Of a DNA stretch of 7,139 bases, positions 1-5,732 are shown piece by piece. The notes beneath the pieces were generated by a model. It made no database searches and was not told where the DNA came from. It worked only from the letters and a program-made list of their open reading frames with translations. The stretch is from DASUSH01 sp036375215 (GTDB lineage Bacteria; Actinomycetota; Thermoleophilia; Solirubrobacterales; 70-9). Both the position numbers and the translations under genes were made by a program. The stretch is from NCBI GenBank assembly GCA_036375215.1, contig DASUSH010000025.1, positions 1 to 7,139 on the forward strand, read 5' to 3'. Numbering within the stretch: the first letter of the stretch is position 1; each line of letters opens with the position of its first letter.

Positions 1-838
1 GGCCCTGGGCCTCGCCGAGCAGGACGGGGCCGATCTCGGTGACGTCGCCGGCCGCGATCTCGCCGGAGGCGGCGGCGGCGGAAAGCTCGCCGCCCGAAGA
101 GGCCTGGCGCCACTCGTCGCAAAAGAGGCGGCAGCGGGCGAGCGCCGCGGGCTCGACCTCGGCCTTGCCGTGGGCGTCGGCACCGAGCACCGCGAGGTGC
201 TGGCCGGGCCGGAGGTCGTCGGCGCGGATCACCGGCTCGTCGCCGGGCGTGACCGTGACGACGACGTCCTGGGAGGCCGCGTCGGCGCGCTCGCCGGTCG
301 ACCAATCGAGCTCGGCGGCGAGCGCCTCGGCGCTCCCCGCACGCAGGTCGAAGCAGACGCCCGGCCCGTAGCCGGCGGCGGCGAGCGCGCGGGCGGCGAA
401 GACCCCGTTCACGCCGCAGCCGATCACGCCGACGGTCCTCGCGCCCGCCGGCGCCAGGGCGCGCGCCGAGACCGCCGCGGCGGCGCCGGTGCGAAGCGAG
501 GTGACGCTCGCGCACTCGAGGATCGCGACGAGCTCGCCGGTCGCGGCGCTCGACACGAGCAGGGCGCCGGTGACGACGGGCAGCCCGTGCGCGCTGTTGC
601 CGGGAAAGGAGGTCACCCACTTGAGCGTCGCCAGGCCGGCGCCCCGCGCCGGCATCGCCCTGAAGTCGCCGGGGACGCCGGTGCGCTCGACCGCCTCGGG
701 CCCGGCGTCGACGTAGACCTTCGCGGGCATCTCCCACTCGCCGCGGGCGTGGCGCTCGAAGGCGTCGCGCACGCGCTCGTTCGCCTCGGCGGGAGCGACG
801 GCGGCGAGCACCTCATCGGCGTCGAAGACCGGGACCAC
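1..838 (-). CDS. Ornithine cyclodeaminase / mu-crystallin family protein (3' end cut by window edge)
   Basis: Reading the minus strand from a GTG at 838 gives 279 residues with no stop before the window edge, so the C-terminus is missing; family members are about 310-330 residues. Family signatures are clear: a substrate-site segment with LKWV (Lys73) and FPGN followed by GLP (residues 85-87), then SLRTGAA (Arg116), then a Rossmann dinucleotide motif VGVIGCGVNG (GxGxxG at 140-145). Members are cytoplasmic NAD(P)-dependent enzymes such as ornithine cyclodeaminase (ornithine to proline plus ammonia), alanine dehydrogenase and ketimine/pyrroline-2-carboxylate reductase. The substrate cannot be decided from this sequence. 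The start is the first possible one, because an in-frame TAG lies four codons upstream (848-850). No good Shine-Dalgarno is visible, so the start is less certain than the frame. The gene is divergent from the small gene at 944, and no operon partner is visible within the window. Confidence 0.85.
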   Translation of the reverse strand, partial: MVPVFDADEVLAAVAPAEANERVRDAFERHARGEWEMPAKVYVDAGPEAVERTGVPGDFRAMPARGAGLATLKWVTSFPGNSAHGLPVVTGALLVSSAATGELVAILECASVTSLRTGAAAAVSARALAPAGARTVGVIGCGVNGVFAARALAAAGYGPGVCFDLRAGSAEALAAELDWSTGERADAASQDVVVTVTPGDEPVIRADDLRPGQHLAVLGADAHGKAEVEPAALARCRLFCDEWRQASSGGELSAAAASGEIAAGDVTEIGPVLLGEAQG

Positions 839-881
839 ATGCGGTTTCTACGCGATCCGGCGAGAAAGGGGGCCCGGAGGT

Positions 882-921
882 GACCTGTCCCTTTGGGGTC
901 AGACCCCTCGGGTGGCAGGTC
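882..921. repeat. Nested inverted repeat in a divergent intergenic gap
   Basis: GACCTG (882-887) pairs with CAGGTC (916-921). Inside it lies GGGGTCAGACCCC (895-907), whose 6-base arms flank a single A. The element sits between the divergent starts at 838 and 944. It could be a REP-like dispersed palindrome or a two-sided operator. The one-base inner loop means the inner arms would form a cruciform or pair only partly as RNA. It is not a classical terminator, as no T-tract follows. Confidence 0.5.
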
Positions 922-943
922 GGTCCGTCTAGTCTCCCGAGCG

Positions 944-1180
944 ATGGCGACGAACGGCAAGCGGCGCCCGCCCCGGCCGCAGATCGAGATGGTCACCCCG
1001 GCGGCCTCCCCGCAGGAGGCGGCGGCGGTGACCGCGGCGATCGAGCGGTTCCTCGCCGACACCGCCCCGGCGCCGGACCCCGGCTCGCGCCGGATGAGCC
1101 CGTGGCAATGGGCCGGCCTCCAGGAGGGCGTCCGCCGGGGCGAGCTGCTTGCCCCGCCGCCGCAGCGGCCGAGTCCGTGA
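944..1180 (+). CDS. Small protein resembling acyl-CoA carboxylase epsilon subunit
   Basis: This 78-residue protein has a basic N-terminus (NGKRRPPRP), then a predicted helix with the pattern SPQEAAAVTAAIERFL, a proline/alanine linker, and a terminal segment SPWQWAGLQEGVRRG. This layout (short beta-like start, 'xPEExAAxxAxLxxxL' helix, Pro/Ala linker, conserved Trp before a short helix) matches the small epsilon subunits (AccE/PccE type) of actinobacterial acyl-CoA carboxylases. Those subunits bind the carboxyltransferase beta subunit and stabilise or activate the complex that carboxylates acetyl- or propionyl-CoA. The usual neighbour, a carboxyltransferase beta gene, is not in view, so the assignment rests on pattern alone. 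ATG 944 was chosen because the protein resembles the family only from there; the frame is open upstream to an ATG at 893, but that segment overlaps the inverted repeat and looks non-coding. No strong ribosome binding site is visible. It could instead be an unrelated hypothetical protein. Confidence 0.55.
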   Translation: MATNGKRRPPRPQIEMVTPAASPQEAAAVTAAIERFLADTAPAPDPGSRRMSPWQWAGLQEGVRRGELLAPPPQRPSP

Positions 1181-1368
1181 GCTCGGGCGCGCCTCTGACG
1201 AGGTGATCGGCGCGCCTGCCAAGGAGGCGGGGAGGGGGCAAATGGCGGCGCCATGGCGCCGACCGAGGACGCCGGGAGGCGTGGCGAACGCCCGTCAGGG
1301 CGCGATCCGGATTTGCGGACTCGGCCACCAGCGGATAGAACAACGCCAACAGCAGTTACGCCCCCGAC
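1181..1368. other. Gene-free stretch with palindromes upstream of dodecin
   Basis: No protein-like reading frame was found in this roughly 190-base stretch. It holds two copies of the palindrome-containing GGCGCGCCT (1186-1194 and 1209-1217, 23 bases apart), a purine run AAGGAGGCGGGGAGGGGG (about 1221-1238), and a perfect 14-base palindrome GGCGCCATGGCGCC (1247-1260). The frame from ATG 1242 is open and joins the dodecin frame. The resulting 47-residue extension is arginine-rich and unlike any dodecin, so I treat it as non-coding. Confidence 0.4.
1313..1341 (+). promoter_or_regulatory. Candidate sigma-70-type promoter for dodecin
   Basis: TTGCGG (1313-1318) and TAGAAC (1336-1341) are separated by 17 bases. 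The match to the TTGACA / TANNNT consensus is partial. It would place transcription start near 1348 and give a 5' leader of about 35 bases that contains the dodecin ribosome binding site. This is an inference from two hexamers; such matches are less frequent in GC-rich DNA but do occur by chance. Confidence 0.3.
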
Positions 1369-1376
1369 GGGAGGAG
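1369..1376 (+). promoter_or_regulatory. Ribosome binding site that fixes the dodecin GTG start
   Basis: GGGAGGAG lies six bases before the GTG at 1383. This strong Shine-Dalgarno at ideal spacing is the main reason for choosing that GTG over in-frame upstream starts such as ATG 1242. Confidence 0.75.
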
Positions 1377-1382
1377 ACCCGA

Positions 1383-1592
1383 GTGGCCGTAGTCAAGATC
1401 ATCGAGCTGGTGGGCAGCTCGCGCGAGTCAACGGACGACGCGGCGAAGCAGGCGCTCAGCCATGCGCAGACTTCGCTCCGGAACATCCGCGCGGTCGACA
1501 TCGTCTCGACCGGCATCCGCGGCGACAACCTCGACGAGTACCGCGCGCACGTGCGCGTCGCCTTCCTGATCGAGGGCACGGACGTCGACTAG
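1383..1592 (+). CDS. Dodecin family protein
   Basis: This 69-residue protein begins (M/V)AVVKIIELVGSSRES, followed by a helix DDAAKQALSHAQTSLRNI and two strands (AVDIVSTGI and DEYRAHVRVAFLIEG). This beta-alpha-beta-beta plan and the motifs KxIELVGxSxES, TLRxI and EYRxxVxVAF are the hallmarks of dodecins. Dodecins are small cytoplasmic proteins that assemble into hollow dodecamers; many store or buffer flavin, and at least one mycobacterial family member has been described as calcium-binding rather than flavin-binding. At the position of the flavin-stacking tryptophan (NVVWAEV in the halobacterial protein) this protein reads NIRAVDI, with Ala35 in place of Trp, and the strand glutamine near the flavin appears replaced by Arg. 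It is therefore probably not a canonical flavin binder (inference). It looks monocistronic: its own ribosome binding site and possible promoter precede it, and a hairpin follows. Confidence 0.9.
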   Translation: MAVVKIIELVGSSRESTDDAAKQALSHAQTSLRNIRAVDIVSTGIRGDNLDEYRAHVRVAFLIEGTDVD

Positions 1593-1603
1593 CCCCCAAC
1601 CGA

Positions 1604-1634
1604 GCTCGGGCGGGCCGCAGCGGTCCGCCCGAGC
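1604..1634 (+). terminator. Strong hairpin after dodecin, likely terminator
   Basis: GCTCGGGCGG (1604-1613) is perfectly complementary to CCGCCCGAGC (1625-1634). The pairing extends inward by a G-U and C-G pairs over a small loop around GCAGC, giving a stem of about 13 pairs beginning 12 bases after the dodecin stop. No U-tract follows, as is common for terminator-like hairpins in high-GC actinobacteria. It separates dodecin from the secreted-protein gene at 1666. Confidence 0.55.
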
Positions 1635-1665
1635 CCCGGCGGGGTTACAGGGAGGGAGGAAGAGA

Positions 1666-2973
1666 ATGGGGAAGGCACGATTCGGCGCCGCGGCGGTGGT
1701 GACCTGGGTGGCATTGGCCGCCTGGCTGGCGCCCGCGGCGAGCGCGGATACGACCTGCGCGTTCAGCCCCTCGAGCGGCAACCTCCAGGTCGACGCGACC
1801 GACACCACGCGGGTTCGCGCCGACGAGGGCGGTCACGTGGTCGTCTCCGACTACCGGCCGGTGTTCCCCGGGCGCCCGCCCGGCTACGGCTTCGTCCCCG
1901 TCCCCTGCTCCGACGCCGAATCCCCCGGCGCGACCGCGGACCCGACGACGACCACCACCGACTCGATCGACGTCCGCGCGCGCTCGCTCGCCTACGACCC
2001 GATCGGCCCGGGCAGCACCGCCGCGGGCGAGGGATCGTCGCCCGAGGTCGAGGTCGCCTTCAACGGAACCACGCTGAGCATCGGGGGCAGCGCCGAGGCC
2101 GACGGGGCCGTCTTCGGGGTCGACGCGGAGGCCGGCGGGATCGCCGCCAACCTGAACGCCCAGGCCGAGCCGGGGGGCGTCGCCGACGCGGACGTGATCG
2201 CGCCGAACCTCGTCGCCCTGTTCTACAACGGGGGGGCCGGCGACGACACGATCGATGCCCGCGGCGCCGCCCCCGTCGAGGGGGCGCTGCCCGCGACCGT
2301 CGCGGCGAGCCTCGACGGAGGCAACGGCACCGACGTCCTCGACGCGGGGCTGGGTCCCACCCGCCTCACCGCCGGTCACGACTTCAGCGACGACCAGCTC
2401 CACGGCGGGTCGGGCGACGACGTGCTCGTTCCCTCCGGCGGTGACGGGGACCTGATCGGCGGGGCCGGGACCGATGAGGTCGAGTTCCTCGGGCTGCCGG
2501 GGGTGACGGTCGACCTGCGCGTCACCGAGCCACAGGTGACCGGGCGCGGGACGAAGCTGATCCGGGAGATCGAGAACGTGACGGGGTCGCTCGAGCGGGA
2601 CACCCTGATCGGAGACGACGGCCCCAACGCGCTCGACGGCTTCAAGGAGCGCGGCGTGATCGACGGCGGCGCCGGCGACGACCGGCTGCAGGGCGAGGGC
2701 AGGCTCGTGGGCGGCGAGGGCGACGACGAGGTCCTGGGGAGCTTCGAGGACGATCGCCTCTTCGGCGGTTCCGGCAACGACACCCTTTTCGGCTCCGGGG
2801 GCGTCGACGTCCTGCTCGGCGAGGCCGGCGCCGACTTCCTTCGCGCACGCGACCGCAAGCCGATCTTCGGCGGCAAGCTGAAGGGCGATCGGAGGATCGA
2901 CTGCGGTCCGGGACGGGGCGCGCACGAGCGCGCGAGGGTCGACGAAGCCGATCCCGAACCGCGGTCCTGTTGA
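1666..2973 (+). CDS. Secreted protein with haemolysin-type (RTX-like) calcium-binding repeats
   Basis: This 435-residue exported protein has a typical Sec signal peptide (GKAR charged start, hydrophobic core about residues 8-22, APAASA cleavage before Asp28). Residues about 28-185 are an acidic, threonine-rich region that I do not recognise. From about residue 187 there are repeated glycine/aspartate nonapeptides of the GGxGxDxLxG type: GGAGDDTID, GGNGTDVLD, GGSGDDVLV, GGAGTDEVEF. A spacer GVTVDLRV...IENVTGSLERDTLIGD, characteristic of haemolysin-type repeat proteins, follows. A second repeat block lies at residues 334-395 (GGAGDDRLQG, GGEGDDEVLG, GGSGNDTLFG). Such repeats form a calcium-loaded beta-roll outside the cell. 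Only four cysteines remain after cleavage (31, 81, 413, 435), which by position could form two disulfides. The purine-rich GGAGGGAGGA at 1651-1660 supports the ATG at 1666. No catalytic domain or cell-wall anchor is visible and no type I secretion genes are nearby. Function unknown, possibly structural or adhesive. Confidence 0.85.
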   Translation: MGKARFGAAAVVTWVALAAWLAPAASADTTCAFSPSSGNLQVDATDTTRVRADEGGHVVVSDYRPVFPGRPPGYGFVPVPCSDAESPGATADPTTTTTDSIDVRARSLAYDPIGPGSTAAGEGSSPEVEVAFNGTTLSIGGSAEADGAVFGVDAEAGGIAANLNAQAEPGGVADADVIAPNLVALFYNGGAGDDTIDARGAAPVEGALPATVAASLDGGNGTDVLDAGLGPTRLTAGHDFSDDQLHGGSGDDVLVPSGGDGDLIGGAGTDEVEFLGLPGVTVDLRVTEPQVTGRGTKLIREIENVTGSLERDTLIGDDGPNALDGFKERGVIDGGAGDDRLQGEGRLVGGEGDDEVLGSFEDDRLFGGSGNDTLFGSGGVDVLLGEAGADFLRARDRKPIFGGKLKGDRRIDCGPGRGAHERARVDEADPEPRSC

Positions 2974-2999
2974 AACACCCTAAACCCGGTCAGCTTTCC

Positions 3000-3008
3000 T
3001 GGTAATAT
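3000..3008 (+). promoter_or_regulatory. Candidate extended -10 promoter of the sulfur assimilation cluster
   Basis: TGGTAATAT is a TGN extended -10 joined to TAATAT, in the only AT-richer patch of this region. The -35 area (around 2980-2985, CTAAAC) is poor, as is usual for extended -10 promoters. Transcription would start near 3014 and give a leader of about 58 bases before the ATG at 3072. Confidence 0.45.
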
Positions 3009-3015
3009 CGCCCGA

Positions 3016-3030
3016 CCTCGGTTTCCGAGG
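3016..3030 (+). promoter_or_regulatory. Leader hairpin 1 upstream of sir
   Basis: CCTCGG-TTT-CCGAGG is a perfect 6-pair stem with a three-base loop, just after the predicted transcription start. It could protect the 5' end of the message or take part in regulation. I do not recognise a known riboswitch family, and no cysteine-rich leader peptide is present. Confidence 0.4.
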
Positions 3031-3046
3031 CTGGGAACGACCGCGA

Positions 3047-3058
3047 CCCCGAAGGGGG
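3047..3058 (+). promoter_or_regulatory. Leader hairpin 2 overlapping the sir Shine-Dalgarno
   Basis: CCCC-GAA-GGGG (3047-3057) overlaps AAGGGGG (3052-3058), the only candidate Shine-Dalgarno for the sir gene. If the stem forms, it would mask the ribosome binding site. The spacing from this site is 13 bases to ATG 3072 but only 1 base to the in-frame TTG 3060, so the site favours the ATG. Confidence 0.4.
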
Positions 3059-3071
3059 CTTGAACCGCCAG

Positions 3072-4952
3072 ATGGAGCCGACCGCCGCACCAGAGAAGCC
3101 GAAGGCGTCGTACGAGGACCTCGACGTCGAGCACGGCAAGAAGCAGAAGGGGAAGGGCAAGCTCGGCTCGCTCGAGAACCCCGAGGTCTACGAGAACGTA
3201 CCCGGGCACGTGATCCCGATCCTCGAGCGGGAGTTCGACGACTTCGACACCGAGGCCGGCAAATTCCTCGACGGCCAGACCCCCGAGGACCAGTTCATCG
3301 GCTTCCGCCTGAAGCAGGGCGTCTACGGCCAGCGCCAGCCCAACGTGCAGATGATCCGCACGAAGCTGCCGCTCGGCGGCATCACCCCCGAGCAGATGGA
3401 CGCCTTCGCGAGCGTGGTCGAGAAGTACGCGCCCCTGGGCAAGGGCCACATCACGACCCGCCAGAACATCCAGATCCACCACGTCCCCCTCCCCGACGCG
3501 GCGAAGCTGATCCGCGAGATCTCCGACGCCGGGCTCAGCTCGCGCGAGGGCTGCGGCAACACCGTGCGCAACGTCACCGGCGACCCGCGGGCCGGGGTCT
3601 CGGCGGGCGAGCCCTTCGACATCACCCCCTACGCCGGCGCCTACGTCCGCTACTTCGTCCGCCACCCGACGACGCAGCTGATGCCGCGCAAGATCAAGAC
3701 CTCGTTCAGCCCCACGGACGAGGACATCGCGATCTCCGGGATCCACGACGTCGGCTTCATCGCGCGCGAGCGCGACGGCGTCCGCGGGGTCGAGATCCGC
3801 GTCGGCGGCGGCACCTCGATCATGCCGCGCGTCGCCCCCACGCTCTACGAGTTCGTGGAGCTCGACAACGGCGACTACCTGAAGGTGACCGAGGCGGTCC
3901 TGCGGATCTTCGACCGCCAGGACTGGCTGCGCGTCAACCGCGCCCGCGCCCGGATCAAGGTCCTGATCGACAAGATCGGCATCGACGCGTTCCGCGAGCT
4001 CGTCGAGGAGGAGCTCGAGGGCGACTGGGTCGAGCACCGCGACTTCACGATCGAGCACCTGCTCACCGAGCACGACGAGCAGTCGGCGGTCGAGGCGCTC
4101 CCCGCCCCGGCGAGCCACGGCAGCCCGAACGGCGACCGCTCCGAGTTCGACGCCTTCGTCGAGGCCAACGTGATGCCCCAGCGCCAGGAGGGCTACTCGA
4201 CGGTCACGGTCAAGGTCACCCGCGGCGACCTCACGCCCGAGCAGTTCCGCGGCCTCGGCCAGATCATGCGCGAGTACACGGGCGGCTTCGCGCGCACCAC
4301 CGTCCAGCAGAACTTCGTGCTGCGGTGGGTCCGCGACGAGGCGCTCTTCGACGTCTGGCGGCGCCTCGACGAGCTCGGCCTCGGCGACACCGGCGCGATG
4401 CAGGTGACCGACGTGGTGAGCTGCCCCGGCACCGACAGCTGCAAGCTCGGGATCACGAGCTCGATGGGCCTGAACGCCGCCATCCAGGAACGGGTCGAGG
4501 CGATGAACATCACCGATCCGCTCACCAAGCAGATCCACATCAAGATGTCCGGCTGCCCGAACGGCTGCGGCCAGCACCACATCGGCACGATCGGGTTCTA
4601 CGGCGCCTCCATCAAGGTCGGCGAGCACACGATCCCGGCCTACATCCCGCACGTGGGCGGCGACTTCGAGGGCGACGAGGTCGTCTTCGGGAAGCGGCTG
4701 AAGCTGCGCCTCCCCGCGAAGCGGGTGCCGGAGGCGGTCGAGCGCTGGATCCGCTTCTACGAGGCCGAGCGCGACGAGGGCGAGGTCTTCAACGCCTTCG
4801 CCGAGCGCGTCGGGGCGGAGAAGTTCGAGGAGCTCGGCAAGGACCTCACGCTGCCGATCGAGTTCAACCTCGACAACCTCAACTTCTTCATCGACTGGGC
4901 CCGGCACGAGCCCTACCAGGTGATCCGCGGCGAGGGCGAATGCGCGATTTGA
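3072..4952 (+). CDS. sir: Siroheme nitrite/sulfite reductase, probably assimilatory sulfite reductase
   Basis: This 626-residue cytoplasmic enzyme would carry out the six-electron reduction of sulfite to sulfide (or nitrite to ammonia) using siroheme coupled to a [4Fe-4S] cluster, with electrons from ferredoxin. The duplicated ferredoxin-like and catalytic halves are visible: the first half includes RLKQGVYGQRQ and TTRQNIQIHHV, the second starts near QRQEGYSTVTVKV. Cluster/siroheme cysteines are Cys451 and Cys457 (CPGTDSC), Cys495 and Cys499 (CPNGC). The four basic substrate-site residues known from Escherichia coli CysI have clear counterparts: Arg130 (TTRQN), Arg166 (NTVRN), Lys207 and Lys209 (RKIKTSF). 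The N-terminus has an extra roughly 30-residue charged stretch with a KKQKGKGK patch (23-30). An in-frame TTG at 3060 would add four residues. cysH begins one base after the stop, which argues for sulfite as substrate. Nitrite reduction cannot be excluded from motifs alone. Confidence 0.92.
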   Translation: MEPTAAPEKPKASYEDLDVEHGKKQKGKGKLGSLENPEVYENVPGHVIPILEREFDDFDTEAGKFLDGQTPEDQFIGFRLKQGVYGQRQPNVQMIRTKLPLGGITPEQMDAFASVVEKYAPLGKGHITTRQNIQIHHVPLPDAAKLIREISDAGLSSREGCGNTVRNVTGDPRAGVSAGEPFDITPYAGAYVRYFVRHPTTQLMPRKIKTSFSPTDEDIAISGIHDVGFIARERDGVRGVEIRVGGGTSIMPRVAPTLYEFVELDNGDYLKVTEAVLRIFDRQDWLRVNRARARIKVLIDKIGIDAFRELVEEELEGDWVEHRDFTIEHLLTEHDEQSAVEALPAPASHGSPNGDRSEFDAFVEANVMPQRQEGYSTVTVKVTRGDLTPEQFRGLGQIMREYTGGFARTTVQQNFVLRWVRDEALFDVWRRLDELGLGDTGAMQVTDVVSCPGTDSCKLGITSSMGLNAAIQERVEAMNITDPLTKQIHIKMSGCPNGCGQHHIGTIGFYGASIKVGEHTIPAYIPHVGGDFEGDEVVFGKRLKLRLPAKRVPEAVERWIRFYEAERDEGEVFNAFAERVGAEKFEELGKDLTLPIEFNLDNLNFFIDWARHEPYQVIRGEGECAI

Positions 4953-4953
4953 C

Positions 4954-5652
4954 GTGGCTCCGACGCTGACGCTCTCCGAGATCGATCCCGAGGCTGTCGA
5001 GGCCGAGCTCGACTCTGCCTCGCCCGAGGTGGCGCTCGCCTGGGCGGCGGAGAACTTCCCCAACCTCAGCATCGCCTGCTCGTTTCAGAAGACGACCTCG
5101 GTGACGATCGACATGGCGAGCCGCGTCGCACCCGACGCGCGGTTCTTCTACCTCGACACCGACGTCCTCTTCCCCGAGACCTACGAGACGCGCGACCGGC
5201 TCGCCGAGCGCTACGGGGTCGAGTTCGAGCGCGTCGCCGGGATCTCGCTCGACGAGCAGGCACGCCTCTACGGCGACGCCCTGTGGGCCCGCCAGCCCGA
5301 CGCCTGCTGCGGGATCCGCAAGGTCGAGCCGATGCGCGAGGCGCTCACCGGCGACGTCGACTGCTGGGTGTCCGGGATCCGCCGGGCCGACTCGGTCAGC
5401 CGCGCCGGCGCCAAGAAGTTCGGCTGGGACGTGCGGTTCGGGCTGTGGAAGCTGAACCCGCTCGCGGACTGGACCGAGCGCGACGTCTGGAACCACATCG
5501 CCGAGCACGACGTGCCCTACAACCCGCTCCACGACGAGGGGTACCCGTCGATCGGCTGCACCCACTGCACCCGGCCTCCATCGGCCAACGGCGGCTCCCG
5601 CTCGGGCCGCTGGGCGAACGCGGACAAGACCGAGTGCGGCCTCAACGGGTAG
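4954..5652 (+). CDS. cysH: Adenylyl-sulfate (APS) reductase, CysH family, iron-sulfur type
   Basis: This 232-residue cytoplasmic enzyme would reduce APS to sulfite and AMP with thioredoxin-type reductant. The PP-loop nucleotide fold is seen in SIACSFQKTT and LDTDVLFPETYETRDRL. The cysteines that bind [4Fe-4S] in APS reductases are all present: Cys118-Cys119 (ACCGIRKVEP) and Cys202/Cys205 (GCTHC). Their presence points to APS rather than PAPS as substrate, although the Bacillus subtilis CysH with the same cysteines uses both. The catalytic Cys228 lies in TECGLNG at the very C-terminus, where the usual motif is ECGLH, so Asn231 replaces the usual His. The GTG start is one base after the sir stop, implying translational coupling. 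A purine run GCGAGGGCGA upstream is a weak ribosome binding site. Arg-rich GIRR (residues in SGIRRADS) is the usual substrate-phosphate-binding segment. Confidence 0.93.
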   Translation: MAPTLTLSEIDPEAVEAELDSASPEVALAWAAENFPNLSIACSFQKTTSVTIDMASRVAPDARFFYLDTDVLFPETYETRDRLAERYGVEFERVAGISLDEQARLYGDALWARQPDACCGIRKVEPMREALTGDVDCWVSGIRRADSVSRAGAKKFGWDVRFGLWKLNPLADWTERDVWNHIAEHDVPYNPLHDEGYPSIGCTHCTRPPSANGGSRSGRWANADKTECGLNG

Positions 5653-5732
5653 CTCGGAGCCGCTCCGCTGGCGCTACCCTTCCCCGCTTCTTCCGAGAGA
5701 TCTAGACCCCGAGACCCGAACTGGAGTCCTCC

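Noticed and set aside
170..883. Plus-strand open frame of 237 codons at the left edge
   Set aside because: It lies opposite the ornithine cyclodeaminase family gene, whose motifs are clear, and its product is a Gly/Arg/Ala-rich shadow.
1242..1382. N-terminal extension of dodecin from ATG 1242, preceded by a purine-rich run
   Set aside because: It is in frame, but the 47 extra residues are arginine-rich and unlike dodecins, and GTG 1383 has an ideal Shine-Dalgarno exactly where the family begins.
2230..2870. Gly/Asp-coding repeats as DNA tandem repeats or a CRISPR array
   Set aside because: The periodicity is at the protein level (nonapeptide RTX motifs); the DNA units are not identical and have no constant spacers.
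1645..2925. Long minus-strand open frame antisense to the secreted repeat protein
   Set aside because: The plus strand has a signal peptide, a ribosome binding site and RTX repeats. The antisense product is repetitive and shows no family motif.
2376..5072. Very long open frame (898 codons) on the minus strand opposite sir and part of the RTX-like gene
   Set aside because: Its translation is low-complexity Val/Ala/Leu/Asp/Arg with no recognisable domain. It mirrors the codon bias of the plus-strand genes, whose motifs are unambiguous. It is a GC-rich antisense shadow.
5657..5667. GGAG-CCG-CTCC after cysH as a possible terminator
   Set aside because: Only four pairs, no T-tract, and the following sat gene is functionally linked, so termination here is not supported.
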